This document shows, in pieces, positions 24,567-33,600 of a DNA stretch of 64,000 bases (the first letter of the stretch is position 1; every line of letters starts with the position of its first letter). A program made the translations under genes and the position numbers. The DNA comes from Oscillospiraceae bacterium (GTDB taxonomy: Bacteria > Bacillota > Clostridia > Oscillospirales > Oscillospiraceae). Under the pieces are notes generated by a model. The model was given only the letters and a program-made list of their open reading frames with translations. It had not been told where the DNA came from and did not search any database. The stretch is from positions 62,001-126,000 of the forward strand of contig CAJTCG010000009.1 in the NCBI GenBank assembly GCA_910574635.1. The letters run 5' to 3'.

Positions 24567-25952
24567 TCAAAACTGAGCGTAAATGAAGGGCTGGAAGCTG
24601 CTGCCCGCCGCCGCCAGAAGGCAGAGGACAAAGAGGGCCGCCGCCCCGGCGAAGGAGGAAACCTCCAGCCAGGGGCCGTCCAGCCGCCGCTTCAGCCAGG
24701 GCCCCACGGGCAGACTGCCCACGATCCCCGCCCCCAGGGCGCACCACACCGCCGGGCTGATCCGCTCCAGGGCCAGGGTGGAGGCCGGGGAGAGGACAAA
24801 GCCGGTAAACATGGCCCGGAGGACCGTCATGGCCTCGGCGAGGCTGGATGCGCGGAAGACCACGAAGCCCACGCACACCGCCAGCAGGGTGTAGACATGC
24901 CCCGCGAAGCGGCCCAAGGGCTTTTCCGTTTTCATGGGCAGGGCGCTTTCCAGGGCGGAGAGAAGCCCGTGCCACGCGCCCCAGAGGACAAAGGTCCAGC
25001 TGGCCCCGTGCCACAGGCCGCAGAGCAGGAAGACCACGGCCTTATTGAGGCACTTCCGGGCCGTGCCCCGCCGCCCGCCTCCCAGGGGGATGTACAGGTA
25101 ATCCCGGAACCAGAAGGAGAGGGACAGGTGCCACCGCCGCCAGAACTCGGTGATGGAGGCGGAAATGTAGGGGTAATCGAAGTTCTCCGGGGTCTCAAAG
25201 CCGAACAGCGACCCCAGGCCGATGGCCATGTCGCTGTAGCCGGAGAAGTCAAAGTAAATTTGCAGGGTGTAGGCAACCGCCCCCAGCCAGGCCATCCGCC
25301 AGTCCAGGCCGTCCCCCAGGGCGAAAGCGGCGTTGACCACCGTGGCGGCCATTTCGGAGATCAGGGCCTTCTTGGCAAAGCCCACGGTGAAGCGCCGGAG
25401 CCCCTTGGCCGCCTGCCCGGCGGAGACCCGGGGGCTTTCCAGCCCCTGGGCGAACTGGCCGAAGCGGGAGATGGGGCCGGAAACCGCCTGGGGGAAGAAG
25501 GAGATATAGAGCAGCACGTCGGAGAAGCGCCGGGCCCGGGCGTTTTCGTCCCGGAAGACGTCGGCGGCGTAGGACATGGATTTAAAGGTGAAAAAAGAAA
25601 CGCCCAGGGGAGCCAGGAGCCCCGCGGCGGGGAGCTCCGTCCCCAACAGGCCGTTGAGGCTCCCGGTAAAGAAGTCCAGGTATTTGAAAGCGCCCAGCAG
25701 GAGAAGGTGGAAGGTCAGGACCGCGGCCAGCAGGGCCTTTCGCGCTCGGACCCGGGGCATGAAAAAACCGGCAGCCCAGCTTACGGCGGCGGACAGCAGA
25801 AGGCAGGGGATCCCCTGCCACTGCCCGCAGGCATAGAAGGCCAGACTGACGGCAATAAGCAGATACTTCCTCCCCCTGACCGGAATCAGCAGGCTGAGCA
25901 GCCAGGCTGCCGGGAAGAAGAAAAACAGGAAGGGGGCGGAATGGAATGCCAT
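24567..25952 (-). CDS. MBOAT family O-acyltransferase (AlgI/DltB-like)
   Basis: 461 residues, integral membrane, about 10-12 segments. AlgI-type motifs: FPQAVSGPISRFGQFAQGL, ISEFWRRWHLSLS-type segment (SASITEFWRRWHLSLSFWFR) and the catalytic His in GLWHGASWTFVLWGAWHGLL. It moves acyl groups through the membrane for O-acetylation of an extracellular glycan. ATG at 25952 chosen; TTAGGAG is 11 nt upstream. First gene of the five-gene envelope operon, behind a consensus promoter (26020-26047). Confidence 0.92.
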   Translation of the reverse strand: MAFHSAPFLFFFFPAAWLLSLLIPVRGRKYLLIAVSLAFYACGQWQGIPCLLLSAAVSWAAGFFMPRVRARKALLAAVLTFHLLLLGAFKYLDFFTGSLNGLLGTELPAAGLLAPLGVSFFTFKSMSYAADVFRDENARARRFSDVLLYISFFPQAVSGPISRFGQFAQGLESPRVSAGQAAKGLRRFTVGFAKKALISEMAATVVNAAFALGDGLDWRMAWLGAVAYTLQIYFDFSGYSDMAIGLGSLFGFETPENFDYPYISASITEFWRRWHLSLSFWFRDYLYIPLGGGRRGTARKCLNKAVVFLLCGLWHGASWTFVLWGAWHGLLSALESALPMKTEKPLGRFAGHVYTLLAVCVGFVVFRASSLAEAMTVLRAMFTGFVLSPASTLALERISPAVWCALGAGIVGSLPVGPWLKRRLDGPWLEVSSFAGAAALFVLCLLAAAGSSFQPFIYAQF

Positions 25953-26019
25953 GCAAACACCAACTCCTAATAGAAAAGCTTCTGCTGCCGGAACAGGAAA
26001 ATATGTCGAATCTATGAAG

Positions 26020-26047
26020 ATTATACACCTTTGCAGAGAAATGTCAA
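26020..26047 (-). promoter_or_regulatory. Promoter of the envelope operon
   Basis: Reverse strand TTGACA (26047-26042), 16 bp, TATAAT (26025-26020): a consensus sigma-A promoter 68 bp upstream of the MBOAT start. Confidence 0.8.
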
Positions 26048-26107
26048 GGCGCAGGGCAGAGCCTGGATTGTTCAGAACCCTTTTTACCCAAAAAGCAATG
26101 ATATGCA

Positions 26108-26139
26108 AAAACAGCGGCGGCATATGCCGCCACTGTTTT
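26108..26139 (-). terminator. icd operon terminator
   Basis: AAACAG-C-GGCGGCAT palindrome closing with ATGCCGCC-A-CTGTTT; on the reverse strand CTGTTTTTGC follows. It lies 13 bp after the icd stop. Confidence 0.85.
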
Positions 26140-26152
26140 CCGCGCCGTATTC

Positions 26153-27355
26153 TCAGAGCCTGGCCGCAATGGCGTCCAAAAACTCCCAGCTGTCCACGCC
26201 CCGGACCTGGAAGCCCGGCTCCACCAGAGGCAGGAGGTCTTTTGTCATGATCCCGTCCTCCAGGGTTTTCAGGGAAGCGGCTTCCAGCCTCTCGCCGAAG
26301 CGGACCAGGCCGGGGAGGCCGTCCAGCTCGCCCCGGCGCTTCAGGGCCCCGGACCAGGCGAAGATGGTGGCCATGGGGTTGGTGGAGGTCTTTTCCCCCT
26401 TGCGGTAGCGGTAATAGTGCCGGGTGACGGTGCCGTGGGAGGCCTCGAACTCCATGGTCCCGTCGGGGGAGACCAGTACGGAGGTCATCATGGCCAGGCT
26501 CCCGAAGGCGGCGGCGATCATGTCGCTCATCACGTCCCCGTCGTAGTTTTTCAGCGCCCAGATAAAGCCGCCCTTGGAGCGGATCACCCGGGCCACGGCG
26601 TCGTCGATGAGGGTGTAGAAATAGGTAATCCCCAGCTTCTCGAACTCCGCCCTGTAGGAGGACTCGTATTCCTCCTCAAAGATACGCTTGAATTCCCCGT
26701 CGTAGACCTTGGCGATGGTGTCCTTGGTGGAAAACCACAGGTCCTGCTTTTGGCTCAGGGCGTATTGGAAGCAGGAGCGGGCGAAGGCCCGGATGCTCGT
26801 TTCCAGGTTGTGCTGTCCCTGCCAGACGGCGGGGCCGTCCACGGTCTGGACGTTCAGGGTCTTTTCCGCCCCGCTCTCCCCCCGGAAGGTGAGGGTGGCC
26901 GTCCCCGGCTCCTCCGTGCTCATGTCCACGGCCTTGTACATGTCGCCATAGGCGTGGCGGGCGATGGTAATGGGCAGCTCCCAATTCTTTACCACCGGCC
27001 GGATAGCGGGCAGGACAATGGGGGAGCGGAAGGCCGTGCCGTCCAGAATGGCCCGGATGGTGCCGTTGGGGGACTTCCACATCTCCGTCAGCTCCGGGTA
27101 TTCCTCCATCCGCTGGCGGTTGGGGGTAATGGTGGCGCACTTCACCGCCACGCCCAGGCGGCGGGTGGCCTGGGCGGCGTCCACGGTGATTTGGTCCTTT
27201 GTGGCGTTGCGGCTCAGCAGCCCCAGGTCATAGTACTCAGTCTTCAAATCCACAAAGGGCAAAATGAGCTTCTCTTTGATTACCCCCCATAGAACGCGGG
27301 TCATCTCGTCCCCGTCCATCTCCACCAGGGGGGTGGTCATTTTGATCTTTTCCAT
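26153..27355 (-). CDS. icd: NADP-dependent isocitrate dehydrogenase
   Basis: 400 residues, the length of the eukaryote-like NADP-IDH subfamily, not the ~415-residue E. coli type. It converts isocitrate to 2-oxoglutarate and CO2. Signatures: PLVEMDGDEMTRVLWGVIKE at the N-terminus, the substrate loop around WKSPNGTIRAILDGTAFRSP, KNYDGDVMSDMIAAAFGSLA (metal-binding Asp residues) and ASHGTVTRHYYRY (nucleotide-binding). Third gene of the oxidative-TCA operon, 12 bp after the hydratase gene. Confidence 0.95.
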   Translation of the reverse strand: MEKIKMTTPLVEMDGDEMTRVLWGVIKEKLILPFVDLKTEYYDLGLLSRNATKDQITVDAAQATRRLGVAVKCATITPNRQRMEEYPELTEMWKSPNGTIRAILDGTAFRSPIVLPAIRPVVKNWELPITIARHAYGDMYKAVDMSTEEPGTATLTFRGESGAEKTLNVQTVDGPAVWQGQHNLETSIRAFARSCFQYALSQKQDLWFSTKDTIAKVYDGEFKRIFEEEYESSYRAEFEKLGITYFYTLIDDAVARVIRSKGGFIWALKNYDGDVMSDMIAAAFGSLAMMTSVLVSPDGTMEFEASHGTVTRHYYRYRKGEKTSTNPMATIFAWSGALKRRGELDGLPGLVRFGERLEAASLKTLEDGIMTKDLLPLVEPGFQVRGVDSWEFLDAIAARL

Positions 27356-27367
27356 AAAGCGCCTCCG

Positions 27368-29599
27368 TCAATTGGTCCGTTTCGCGTAGTAGTTCATGAG
27401 GCAGCCGTCCAGGATGATCTCCTGTTCCTTCGCCGTCAGGCCCCGGACGTGAAGCAGGATGTCCGCCTCGCCGCTGTCCGCCTTGAGAACCTTGGCGGGG
27501 ATGTCCTCCCGCCCCTCCGCAATGGCGGCGCGGATATGCGGGACAAACACGCAGTCCCCTGCCTCATAGGGGAACTCCGCCCCCTCGTCCAGGGTGAAGG
27601 GCAGGATGCCCCAGTTGATGCAGTTGGAGCGGTAGCGTTTTGTGGCAAACTCATAGCAGATATTGGCGAAGCCCCCCAGCACCTTCTGGCAGCTGGCGGC
27701 CTGCTCCCGGGCGGAGCCGTCGCCGGGGCGGTTGGCGAAGACGCAGGAGCCGAATTGAGTTTTCGCGGCGTCCGCGCCGCAGCGGTCCAGCAGGGCTTGC
27801 AGCCGCGCGGGCACGTCCCCGGCCAGCCGCTTGGCCTCGCTCTTTGCGATTTCTTTGGCGCGGCCCACGTACTCCGGCTCCCGGCGGGACAGGGTGAACT
27901 CCGCCAGCCGCAGGGGATTGGAGCGGTAGGAAGACGTTTCGCCGGAGGGGATCAGCTCGTCGGTGGTGGTCACGCCGTCCCGGAGGACCGCCGCCAGCTC
28001 CACCAGCAGGTTCTCCGCCAGGGGCTGCATCTTGGGCCAGTCGGTGATGTTGGGCCCCAGGATCAGCTCCTCCTCCGGGCGGGGATGGCCAAAGCCGTTG
28101 TAGACCCGCTTCTCGTATACGCCCTTGTCAAAGTGGTAGGGACGCCGGACGGGCTGGTATTCGACTTCCGTGGCGGGGGTGATGTTTCCGCCGTTTCTGG
28201 CCGTGGCGGCGATGGACCGGGCGTCCATCAGGCACACGGCGGCGAACTGGCCCTCGCCGGGCTTGGAGCCCTCCCGGTTGGGGAAGTTCCGCGTGGTGTG
28301 GCGGAGGCTGAGGCCGTTGTGGGCGGGCACGTCCCCCGCGCCGAAGCAGGGCCCGCAGAAGCTGGGCTTGATCACCGCGCCGCTTTGGAGCAGGTCCGCC
28401 GCGGCCCCGATCTTCGTCAGCTCCAGGCTGACGGGCACGCTGGTGGGGTACACATCCAGGGTGAAGTACCCGTCGCCGCAGCTCCCGCCCCGGAGGATGT
28501 CCGCCGCCTCGGTAATGTTGTCGAAAAGCCCCCCGGCGCACCCGGCGATGACCCCCTGGTCCGCCCAGACGCCGCCGTCCCGGACCTTTTGGGCCAGGTT
28601 GATCTTGGCCTTGGGATAGCGCTTCTGCGCGTCCGCCTCCACCTTTGCCAGAATGTCCGGGGCGCCCGCCAAAAACTCCCGGATGGTCCAGGCGTTGGAG
28701 GGGTGGAAGGGCAGGGCGATCATAGGCTCGATTTGGGAGAGGTCCAGCTCGATGTACTTGTCGTACCAGGCCCACTCGCCGGGATGGAGCTCTTTGTATT
28801 CCTCCCCCCGCCCGTGGGCCTTGTAGAAGCCCCGGGTCTCTTCGTCGGTCTCCCAGATGGAGGAGAGGCAGGTGGTCTCCGTGGTCATGACGTCGACGCC
28901 GTTGCGGTAGTCGATGGGCAGCCCCGCGATGCCCGGCCCGGCGAATTCCAGGACGCAGTTGTTCACAAAGCCGCTTTCAAAGGTGGCCTTCACCAGGGCG
29001 ATGGCCACGTCGTGGGGGCCCACGCCCCGCTTGGGCGCACCGGTGAGGTAGACCAGGGCCACCTTGGGGTAGGGCACGTCCCAGGTGTTTTTCAAAAGCT
29101 GCTTACAAAGCTCCGGCCCGCCCTCGCCCACGGCCATGGTGCCCAGGGCCCCGTAACGGGTGTGGGAGTCGGAGCCCAGAATCATCTTCCCGCAGCCCGC
29201 CAGCTGTTCCCGGGCGTAGGAGTGGATGACGCTCTGGTTGGCGGGGACATAGATGCCGCCGTATTTCCGGGCGGCGGAGAGGCCGAAGACGTGGTCGTCC
29301 TCGTTGATGGTGCCCCCCACGGCGCAGAGGGAGTTGTGGCAGTTGGTCAGGGCATAGGGAATGGGGAACGCCCCCATGCCGGAGGCCCGGGCCTGCTGGA
29401 TGATGCCCACGTAGGTGATGTCGTGGCTGGCCATGGCGTCAAAGCGGATCTGAAGCTTCTCCGGGTCGCCGGAGACGCTGTGGGCCTGGAGGATGCTCCA
29501 GGCCAGGGTCCGCTTCCGGCCCTCCTCCGCGGAGAGGGGGGCGGAGGCGTGGAGACGGCCGCTGGAGAGAAAAACGCCGTTGTCGTGAAGGGTGATCAT
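27368..29599 (-). CDS. Aconitase-family hydratase
   Basis: 743 residues. It belongs to the aconitase superfamily subgroup annotated as hydratase/YbhJ; between citrate synthase and isocitrate dehydrogenase genes it must be expected to act as aconitase (citrate to isocitrate). [4Fe-4S] ligands: likely Cys in VIAGCAGGLFDN and the pair in PSFCGPCFGAGD. Other signatures: MILGSDSHTRYGALGTMAVG and KRYRSNCINWGILPF in the swivelling domain. 18 bp after gltA. Sequence-level membership is clear; the exact reaction is inferred from the operon. Confidence 0.9.
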   Translation of the reverse strand: MITLHDNGVFLSSGRLHASAPLSAEEGRKRTLAWSILQAHSVSGDPEKLQIRFDAMASHDITYVGIIQQARASGMGAFPIPYALTNCHNSLCAVGGTINEDDHVFGLSAARKYGGIYVPANQSVIHSYAREQLAGCGKMILGSDSHTRYGALGTMAVGEGGPELCKQLLKNTWDVPYPKVALVYLTGAPKRGVGPHDVAIALVKATFESGFVNNCVLEFAGPGIAGLPIDYRNGVDVMTTETTCLSSIWETDEETRGFYKAHGRGEEYKELHPGEWAWYDKYIELDLSQIEPMIALPFHPSNAWTIREFLAGAPDILAKVEADAQKRYPKAKINLAQKVRDGGVWADQGVIAGCAGGLFDNITEAADILRGGSCGDGYFTLDVYPTSVPVSLELTKIGAAADLLQSGAVIKPSFCGPCFGAGDVPAHNGLSLRHTTRNFPNREGSKPGEGQFAAVCLMDARSIAATARNGGNITPATEVEYQPVRRPYHFDKGVYEKRVYNGFGHPRPEEELILGPNITDWPKMQPLAENLLVELAAVLRDGVTTTDELIPSGETSSYRSNPLRLAEFTLSRREPEYVGRAKEIAKSEAKRLAGDVPARLQALLDRCGADAAKTQFGSCVFANRPGDGSAREQAASCQKVLGGFANICYEFATKRYRSNCINWGILPFTLDEGAEFPYEAGDCVFVPHIRAAIAEGREDIPAKVLKADSGEADILLHVRGLTAKEQEIILDGCLMNYYAKRTN

Positions 29600-29617
29600 A
29601 GCGGAAACCTCCTGAAA

Positions 29618-31024
29618 TCAACTTCTGTCCGCCAGGGGCACATAGGCCCCCCGCTTGCAGATGGTCTTATAGGCGGGACGGATAATCCGCGGGTCGTCGG
29701 AGCAGCACTCCTCCATGCGGTGGGCGCACCAGCCGGCCATGCGGGCGCTGGCGAAGATGGCGGTGTAGAGGTCCGTGGGGATGCCCAGCAGCCGGTACAC
29801 GAAGCCGGAGTAGAGATCCACGTTGGCGCAGATGGGCTTGTCGATGCCCCGGACCTCCTGGAAAACCTGGGGGGCCAAGCGCTCCACGGACTCGATGAAG
29901 TCCAGCTGGTCCACCATGCCCCGCTTTTCCGCCAGGTGGCGGGAGAACTGCTTGAGGATCTCCGCCCGGGGGTCCGAGAGGGTATAGACCGCGTGGCCCA
30001 TGCCGTAGATAAGGCCGGTGCCGTCCCCCAGCTCCCGGTTGAGGATGCGGACCAGCTGGTCCTTCACCTGGCCGTCGTCCTTCCAGTCCCGGACGGCGTT
30101 TCGCAGATACTGCATCATCTCCACCACCTTGATGTTGGCCCCGCCGTGGCGGAAGCCCTTCAAAGAGCCCACGGCGGCGGCGATGGAGGAATAGAAGTCC
30201 GTCCCGGTGGAGGTGAGGACCCGGCAGGCGAAGGTGGAGTTGTTGCCGCCGCCGTGCTCCGCGTGGAGGATCATGCAAAGGTCCAGAAGCTTGGCCTCGT
30301 CGTCGTCGAATTTCGAGTCCTTGCGCAGGGTGTAGAGGAAGTTCTGGGCCACGCTCAGATCCGTCCGGGGCCGGTGGAGGTAAAGGCTGTCCTTGTCGAA
30401 ATAATGCCGCTTGGCGGCGTAGGAGTGGGCCACGATGGTGGGCGTCCGGGCCACCATGCGGAAGGATTTGAAGAGCTCGTTTTCCAGACTTCTGTTCTCC
30501 GCCTCGCCGTCGTGGGAGTGGAGGGCCAGGATGCAGCTGGCCAGCTTGTTCATGATGTTCTTGTTGGGGGAGCGGAGGATCATGTCCTCGGAGAAATAAC
30601 CGGGCAGCTGGCTCCACCGGGCCATGAGGACCTGGAAATCCTCCAGCTGGGAGAGCGTGGGCAGCTGGCCGAAGAGGAGGAGGTACACCGTCTCCTCAAA
30701 GCCGAAGCGGTCCTCCCGGATACAGCTTTGAATCAGATCCTCGATGCTGACGCCCCGGTAGAAGAGCCGCCCCTTCCGGGGAATCTTTTTCCCGTCCTTC
30801 AGGTCGTAGCCGTCCACGTCGCCGATGCTGGTGACTCCGGCGACGACGCCGGTTCCGTTGGGATACCGGAGGCCCCGCATCACGTCGGTTTCGGTCCGGC
30901 CGGAGGGGAAGATGTCGTTGTCCCGGATGAAGTCCTCGGAGCCGCTGACGAAGGAGAGGGAGGACTCGATCAGCTCCTGGTGCCGGAGCATCCGGTGAAG
31001 GTCGCGTTCGGTTTTGTAAGACAT
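29618..31024 (-). CDS. gltA: Citrate synthase
   Basis: 468 residues with an N-terminal extension over the ~370-residue bacterial core. Catalyses acetyl-CoA + oxaloacetate to citrate. Core motifs: ILHAEHGGGNNSTFACRVLT (first catalytic His), IYGMGHAVYTLSDPRAEIL (second His) and ICANVDLYSGFVYRLLGIP (catalytic Asp). First gene of the operon, behind a consensus promoter. No 2-oxoglutarate dehydrogenase, succinate or malate enzyme gene is nearby, so the pathway ends at 2-oxoglutarate for glutamate formation. Confidence 0.95.
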   Translation of the reverse strand: MSYKTERDLHRMLRHQELIESSLSFVSGSEDFIRDNDIFPSGRTETDVMRGLRYPNGTGVVAGVTSIGDVDGYDLKDGKKIPRKGRLFYRGVSIEDLIQSCIREDRFGFEETVYLLLFGQLPTLSQLEDFQVLMARWSQLPGYFSEDMILRSPNKNIMNKLASCILALHSHDGEAENRSLENELFKSFRMVARTPTIVAHSYAAKRHYFDKDSLYLHRPRTDLSVAQNFLYTLRKDSKFDDDEAKLLDLCMILHAEHGGGNNSTFACRVLTSTGTDFYSSIAAAVGSLKGFRHGGANIKVVEMMQYLRNAVRDWKDDGQVKDQLVRILNRELGDGTGLIYGMGHAVYTLSDPRAEILKQFSRHLAEKRGMVDQLDFIESVERLAPQVFQEVRGIDKPICANVDLYSGFVYRLLGIPTDLYTAIFASARMAGWCAHRMEECCSDDPRIIRPAYKTICKRGAYVPLADRS

Positions 31025-31096
31025 ATCAGGAAACCGCCTTTAAAAAGTGTGGGCAGTCCGCCAGGAAGCGGGCGGCCCGCCGTGGGTATTTGATTT

Positions 31097-31125
31097 ATTA
31101 TAATGGATTCCAGGCCGGATTTCAA
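31097..31125 (-). promoter_or_regulatory. Promoter of the gltA-acn-icd operon
   Basis: Reverse strand TTGAAA (31125-31120), 17 bp, TATAAT (31102-31097), 73 bp before the gltA start. The remaining gap to 31291 shows nothing else. Confidence 0.75.
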
Positions 31126-31291
31126 TGCCACAAATCACCGATTATCCGGCGGGTTTTCGAGAGAAAACTGATTTTTTGAGCGCCGCCGCCCTCCATAGAG
31201 CCGAAGACGTAGAACAGGCGGTGCTGTCAGTCTGAAAAACTATAATCTTCCAGTGAGGTCAACATTAGAGCCACGTTTTTCATAACTTTGC

Positions 31292-31320
31292 TTGCGCATT
31301 GTGCCGGAAAATGGTATACT
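31292..31320 (+). promoter_or_regulatory. Promoter of the PH-domain gene
   Basis: TTGCGC (31292-31297), 17 bp, TATACT (31315-31320), 24 bp before the ATG. Confidence 0.6.
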
Positions 31321-31343
31321 GAGGCGAAAAGGGAGGTTAAGGC

Positions 31344-31763
31344 ATGGAGAGCATTGATTATCTGTGGAAGGACCGAAAGCGCTTTCTGGGCATGCCCCTG
31401 TCGTTTACCCGGTACCGCCTCAGCGAGGACCGGCTGTTCTGCGAGACGGGTTTTCTCAATGTGAAGTCCGACGAGGTGCTGCTTTACCGTGTGCGGGACC
31501 TGCGGCTGACCATGAGCCTGGGCCAGCGTATCTTTGGCGTGGGGACGGTGTGCGTAGTGTCGTCGGACAAGAGCATTCCGCACCTGGATCTGAAAAATGT
31601 GAAGGACCCCCGGACGGTGAAGGAGCTGATCCACAAGAACGTGGAGGCGGCCAAGGACAAGCGCCGCATGCGGGCCACCGAGCTTTTGGGCGGGGAGGAC
31701 GGTCCCGTCTGCCAGGAGTACGGCGAGGACGCCGAACTGGATACGGAAGAGGACGAAATCTGA
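31344..31763 (+). CDS. PH-domain (YdbS/DUF304-type) protein
   Basis: 139 residues with a bacterial PH domain (about residues 18-95: LSFTRYRLSEDRLFCETGFL, KSDEVLLYRVRDLRLTMSLG, FGVGTVCVVSSDKSIPHLDL, then the RTVKELIHK helix). No membrane segment, unlike YdbS/YdbT. The acidic tail (EDAELDTEEDEI) is probably disordered. Monocistronic between a promoter and a strong terminator. Ligand unknown. Confidence 0.8.
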   Translation: MESIDYLWKDRKRFLGMPLSFTRYRLSEDRLFCETGFLNVKSDEVLLYRVRDLRLTMSLGQRIFGVGTVCVVSSDKSIPHLDLKNVKDPRTVKELIHKNVEAAKDKRRMRATELLGGEDGPVCQEYGEDAELDTEEDEI

Positions 31764-31769
31764 GTTTCG

Positions 31770-31810
31770 CGGCGGAGGGCCGCCCCACTTTGTGGGGCGG
31801 CCCTCCGCCG
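31770..31810. terminator. Strong bidirectional terminator
   Basis: CGGCGGAGGGCCGCCCCAC and its complement around TTT (31789-31791), a 19-bp stem between the convergent PH-domain and ABC-ATPase genes; the forward side is followed by TAACGCTTTT. Confidence 0.85.
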
Positions 31811-31834
31811 TAACGCTTTTCCCCGCGGGTCCGG

Positions 31835-32590
31835 TCACGCTTCCAGCAGGGACAGAATCCGCTTTTTATAATCCAAAAATTCCCCGCTGACCGGGAAGGA
31901 CGGGTCCCGGGGCCTGGGTGGGCGGATTGTCAGCTCCGCGGCGACGCGCCCCGGCCGGCCGGAGAGCACGCAGACCCGGTCCGAGAGGAGGATGGCCTCG
32001 TCGATGTCGTGGGTGATGAAAAGCGCCGCCATGCGCAGCTGGTCCATCATGCCCAAGTACCATTGGTGGATTTCCCGCTTTGTCAGGGCGTCCAGGGCGG
32101 AAAAGGGCTCGTCCAGCAGCGCCGCCTCCCGGGACCCCAGAAAGGTCCGCAGCAGCGCCGCCCGCTGGCGCATTCCGCCGGAGAGCTGGGCGGGATACTT
32201 GTCCTCCGTGCCCTCCAGGCCAAAGCGGGGGAAATAGGAGGCGGCCTCCGCCCGGGCCTCCCGCTTCTTCATGCCCCGAATGACCAGGGGCAGGGCGGCG
32301 TTGTCCAGCACCTTCTTATGGGGCAGGAGCAGGTCCCTTTGGAGCATATAGCTGACCTGTCCCGGCGCGCCGGTGACGTCCCGCCCGTTCAGGAGCACCC
32401 GGCCCCCGTCGGGCCGTTCCAGTCCGGAGAGAATGTTGAACAGCGTGGTCTTCCCCGCGCCGCTGACGCCCACCAGGCACACCAGCTCCCCCGGCCCCAG
32501 GGAGATGGAGACGTTTTCCAGGATTTTTCTGCCTCCGTAGGACTTGGCGACGCCCTCCGCCTGAAGGACGGGGTGATCCCGGCCCGTCAT
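31835..32590 (-). CDS. thiZ: ABC transporter ATPase (thiamine precursor uptake)
   Basis: 251 residues. Walker A GVSGAGKTT, signature LSGGMRQRAALLRTFLG, Walker B AALLDEPFSALD, switch His in ITHDIDEA: an SsuB/TauB-type importer ATPase. The ATG at 32590 overlaps the stop of the upstream gene (ATGA). Position behind a TPP riboswitch with a ThiY-like binding protein identifies the system as a ThiXYZ-like importer of a pyrimidine precursor of thiamine; the substrate is inferred. Confidence 0.87.
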   Translation of the reverse strand: MTGRDHPVLQAEGVAKSYGGRKILENVSISLGPGELVCLVGVSGAGKTTLFNILSGLERPDGGRVLLNGRDVTGAPGQVSYMLQRDLLLPHKKVLDNAALPLVIRGMKKREARAEAASYFPRFGLEGTEDKYPAQLSGGMRQRAALLRTFLGSREAALLDEPFSALDALTKREIHQWYLGMMDQLRMAALFITHDIDEAILLSDRVCVLSGRPGRVAAELTIRPPRPRDPSFPVSGEFLDYKKRILSLLEA

Positions 32591-33597
32591 TGGGGAAGGA
32601 AGCTGTTGGTGAAGCCCGCGTTTTCCGCAATGGGGTTTTCCACCAGGCCGTTGTCGTTCAGCCATTGATAGAAGGCGTTCCAGCGGCCGGGGTCCATATA
32701 GCCCCAGCGCTCCGCGTCCGCCTGATACCGCTCCGCCATCCATTTCTGGCTGGCCGTGACCAGGGCGGCGCTGCCGGAGAGGGAGCCGGTATCGTCGCCG
32801 TCCATAAGCATCTGGGCGGCCTCCTCCGGGTGCTCCGCGGCATAGGCGTAGCCCTTGGAGGCCGCGGCCAGGAAGGCCCTGGCGGTTTCCGGGTGCTCCT
32901 TCAGAAAGGCGTCGTTGGCAACAATGATGGGGGTGTAGAAGTCGAAGACCGGGTCGATGTCTTTGAAATAAAAATAGTCGGTCTCCAGTCCCGCCAGCTC
33001 CGCCGACACGCCGCCCCAGCCGTAATAGACCCAGAGGGCGTCCGTCAGGCCCTCCCGGAGGGCTCCGGCCTCGTCGGTGACGGCGTAGGGGACCAGATTG
33101 ACCTGGGAGAAGTCCCCGCCGTCCAGCTCCACCACCCGCCGCAGCATGGCCAGCTCAATCAGGCCGTTGTAGGTGGAATAAGTATGGCCCTCCAGGCCTT
33201 TGGGCCGGTCCATGCCCTCTCCCGCCCGGGAGAGGATGCCGGAGGTGTCGTGCTGGAGGATGGCGGCCACCGCCGTGATTTCCAGAGGCTCCTCCCGGGA
33301 GAGCGCCGCGGCCAGGGTGTCCTGGGCGGTGACGGCGAATTCCGTCCGCCCGGCGGCGCAGAGGGCGGAAGCCCCGTCCTCCGGGGGCTGGAGAATCTGC
33401 ACATCCAGTCCCTCCTCCTGAAAATAGCCCAGGGACAAGGCGGCGTATAAGCCGGTGTGGTTCGTGTTGGGAGTCCACTCCAGGCAGATGGAGACGGGGG
33501 TAAGACCGCCGCCCGCCGTCTCCCCGGCACCCGCCCCGCAGGCGGGGAGGAGCAGAAGCAGGACCGGCAGAAGGACCGCCGTTTTCCAATGTTTCAT
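32587..33597 (-). CDS. thiY: Substrate-binding lipoprotein, ThiY/NMT1-like
   Basis: 336 residues. Lipoprotein signal peptide (LLPVLLLLLPACGAG, lipid Cys about residue 20). The NMT1/THI5-like domain begins CLEWTPNTNHTGLYAALSLG and continues with YFQEEGLDVQILQPPEDGAS, the hallmark of pyrimidine-precursor binding proteins (formyl-aminopyrimidine or HMP). Extracellular partner of the permease at 33601 and ATPase at 31835. Confidence 0.88.
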   Translation of the reverse strand: MKHWKTAVLLPVLLLLLPACGAGAGETAGGGLTPVSICLEWTPNTNHTGLYAALSLGYFQEEGLDVQILQPPEDGASALCAAGRTEFAVTAQDTLAAALSREEPLEITAVAAILQHDTSGILSRAGEGMDRPKGLEGHTYSTYNGLIELAMLRRVVELDGGDFSQVNLVPYAVTDEAGALREGLTDALWVYYGWGGVSAELAGLETDYFYFKDIDPVFDFYTPIIVANDAFLKEHPETARAFLAAASKGYAYAAEHPEEAAQMLMDGDDTGSLSGSAALVTASQKWMAERYQADAERWGYMDPGRWNAFYQWLNDNGLVENPIAENAGFTNSFLPQ

Positions 33598-33600
33598 CGT

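Noticed and set aside
23697-25970. A 757-codon forward frame opposite the MBOAT and SGNH genes
   Set aside because: Antisense shadow; the reverse-strand genes show clear family motifs and ribosome binding sites.
27449-31093. A 1214-codon forward frame opposite gltA and the hydratase gene
   Set aside because: Antisense shadow of two conserved enzymes; Gly/Val/Ala-rich without motifs.
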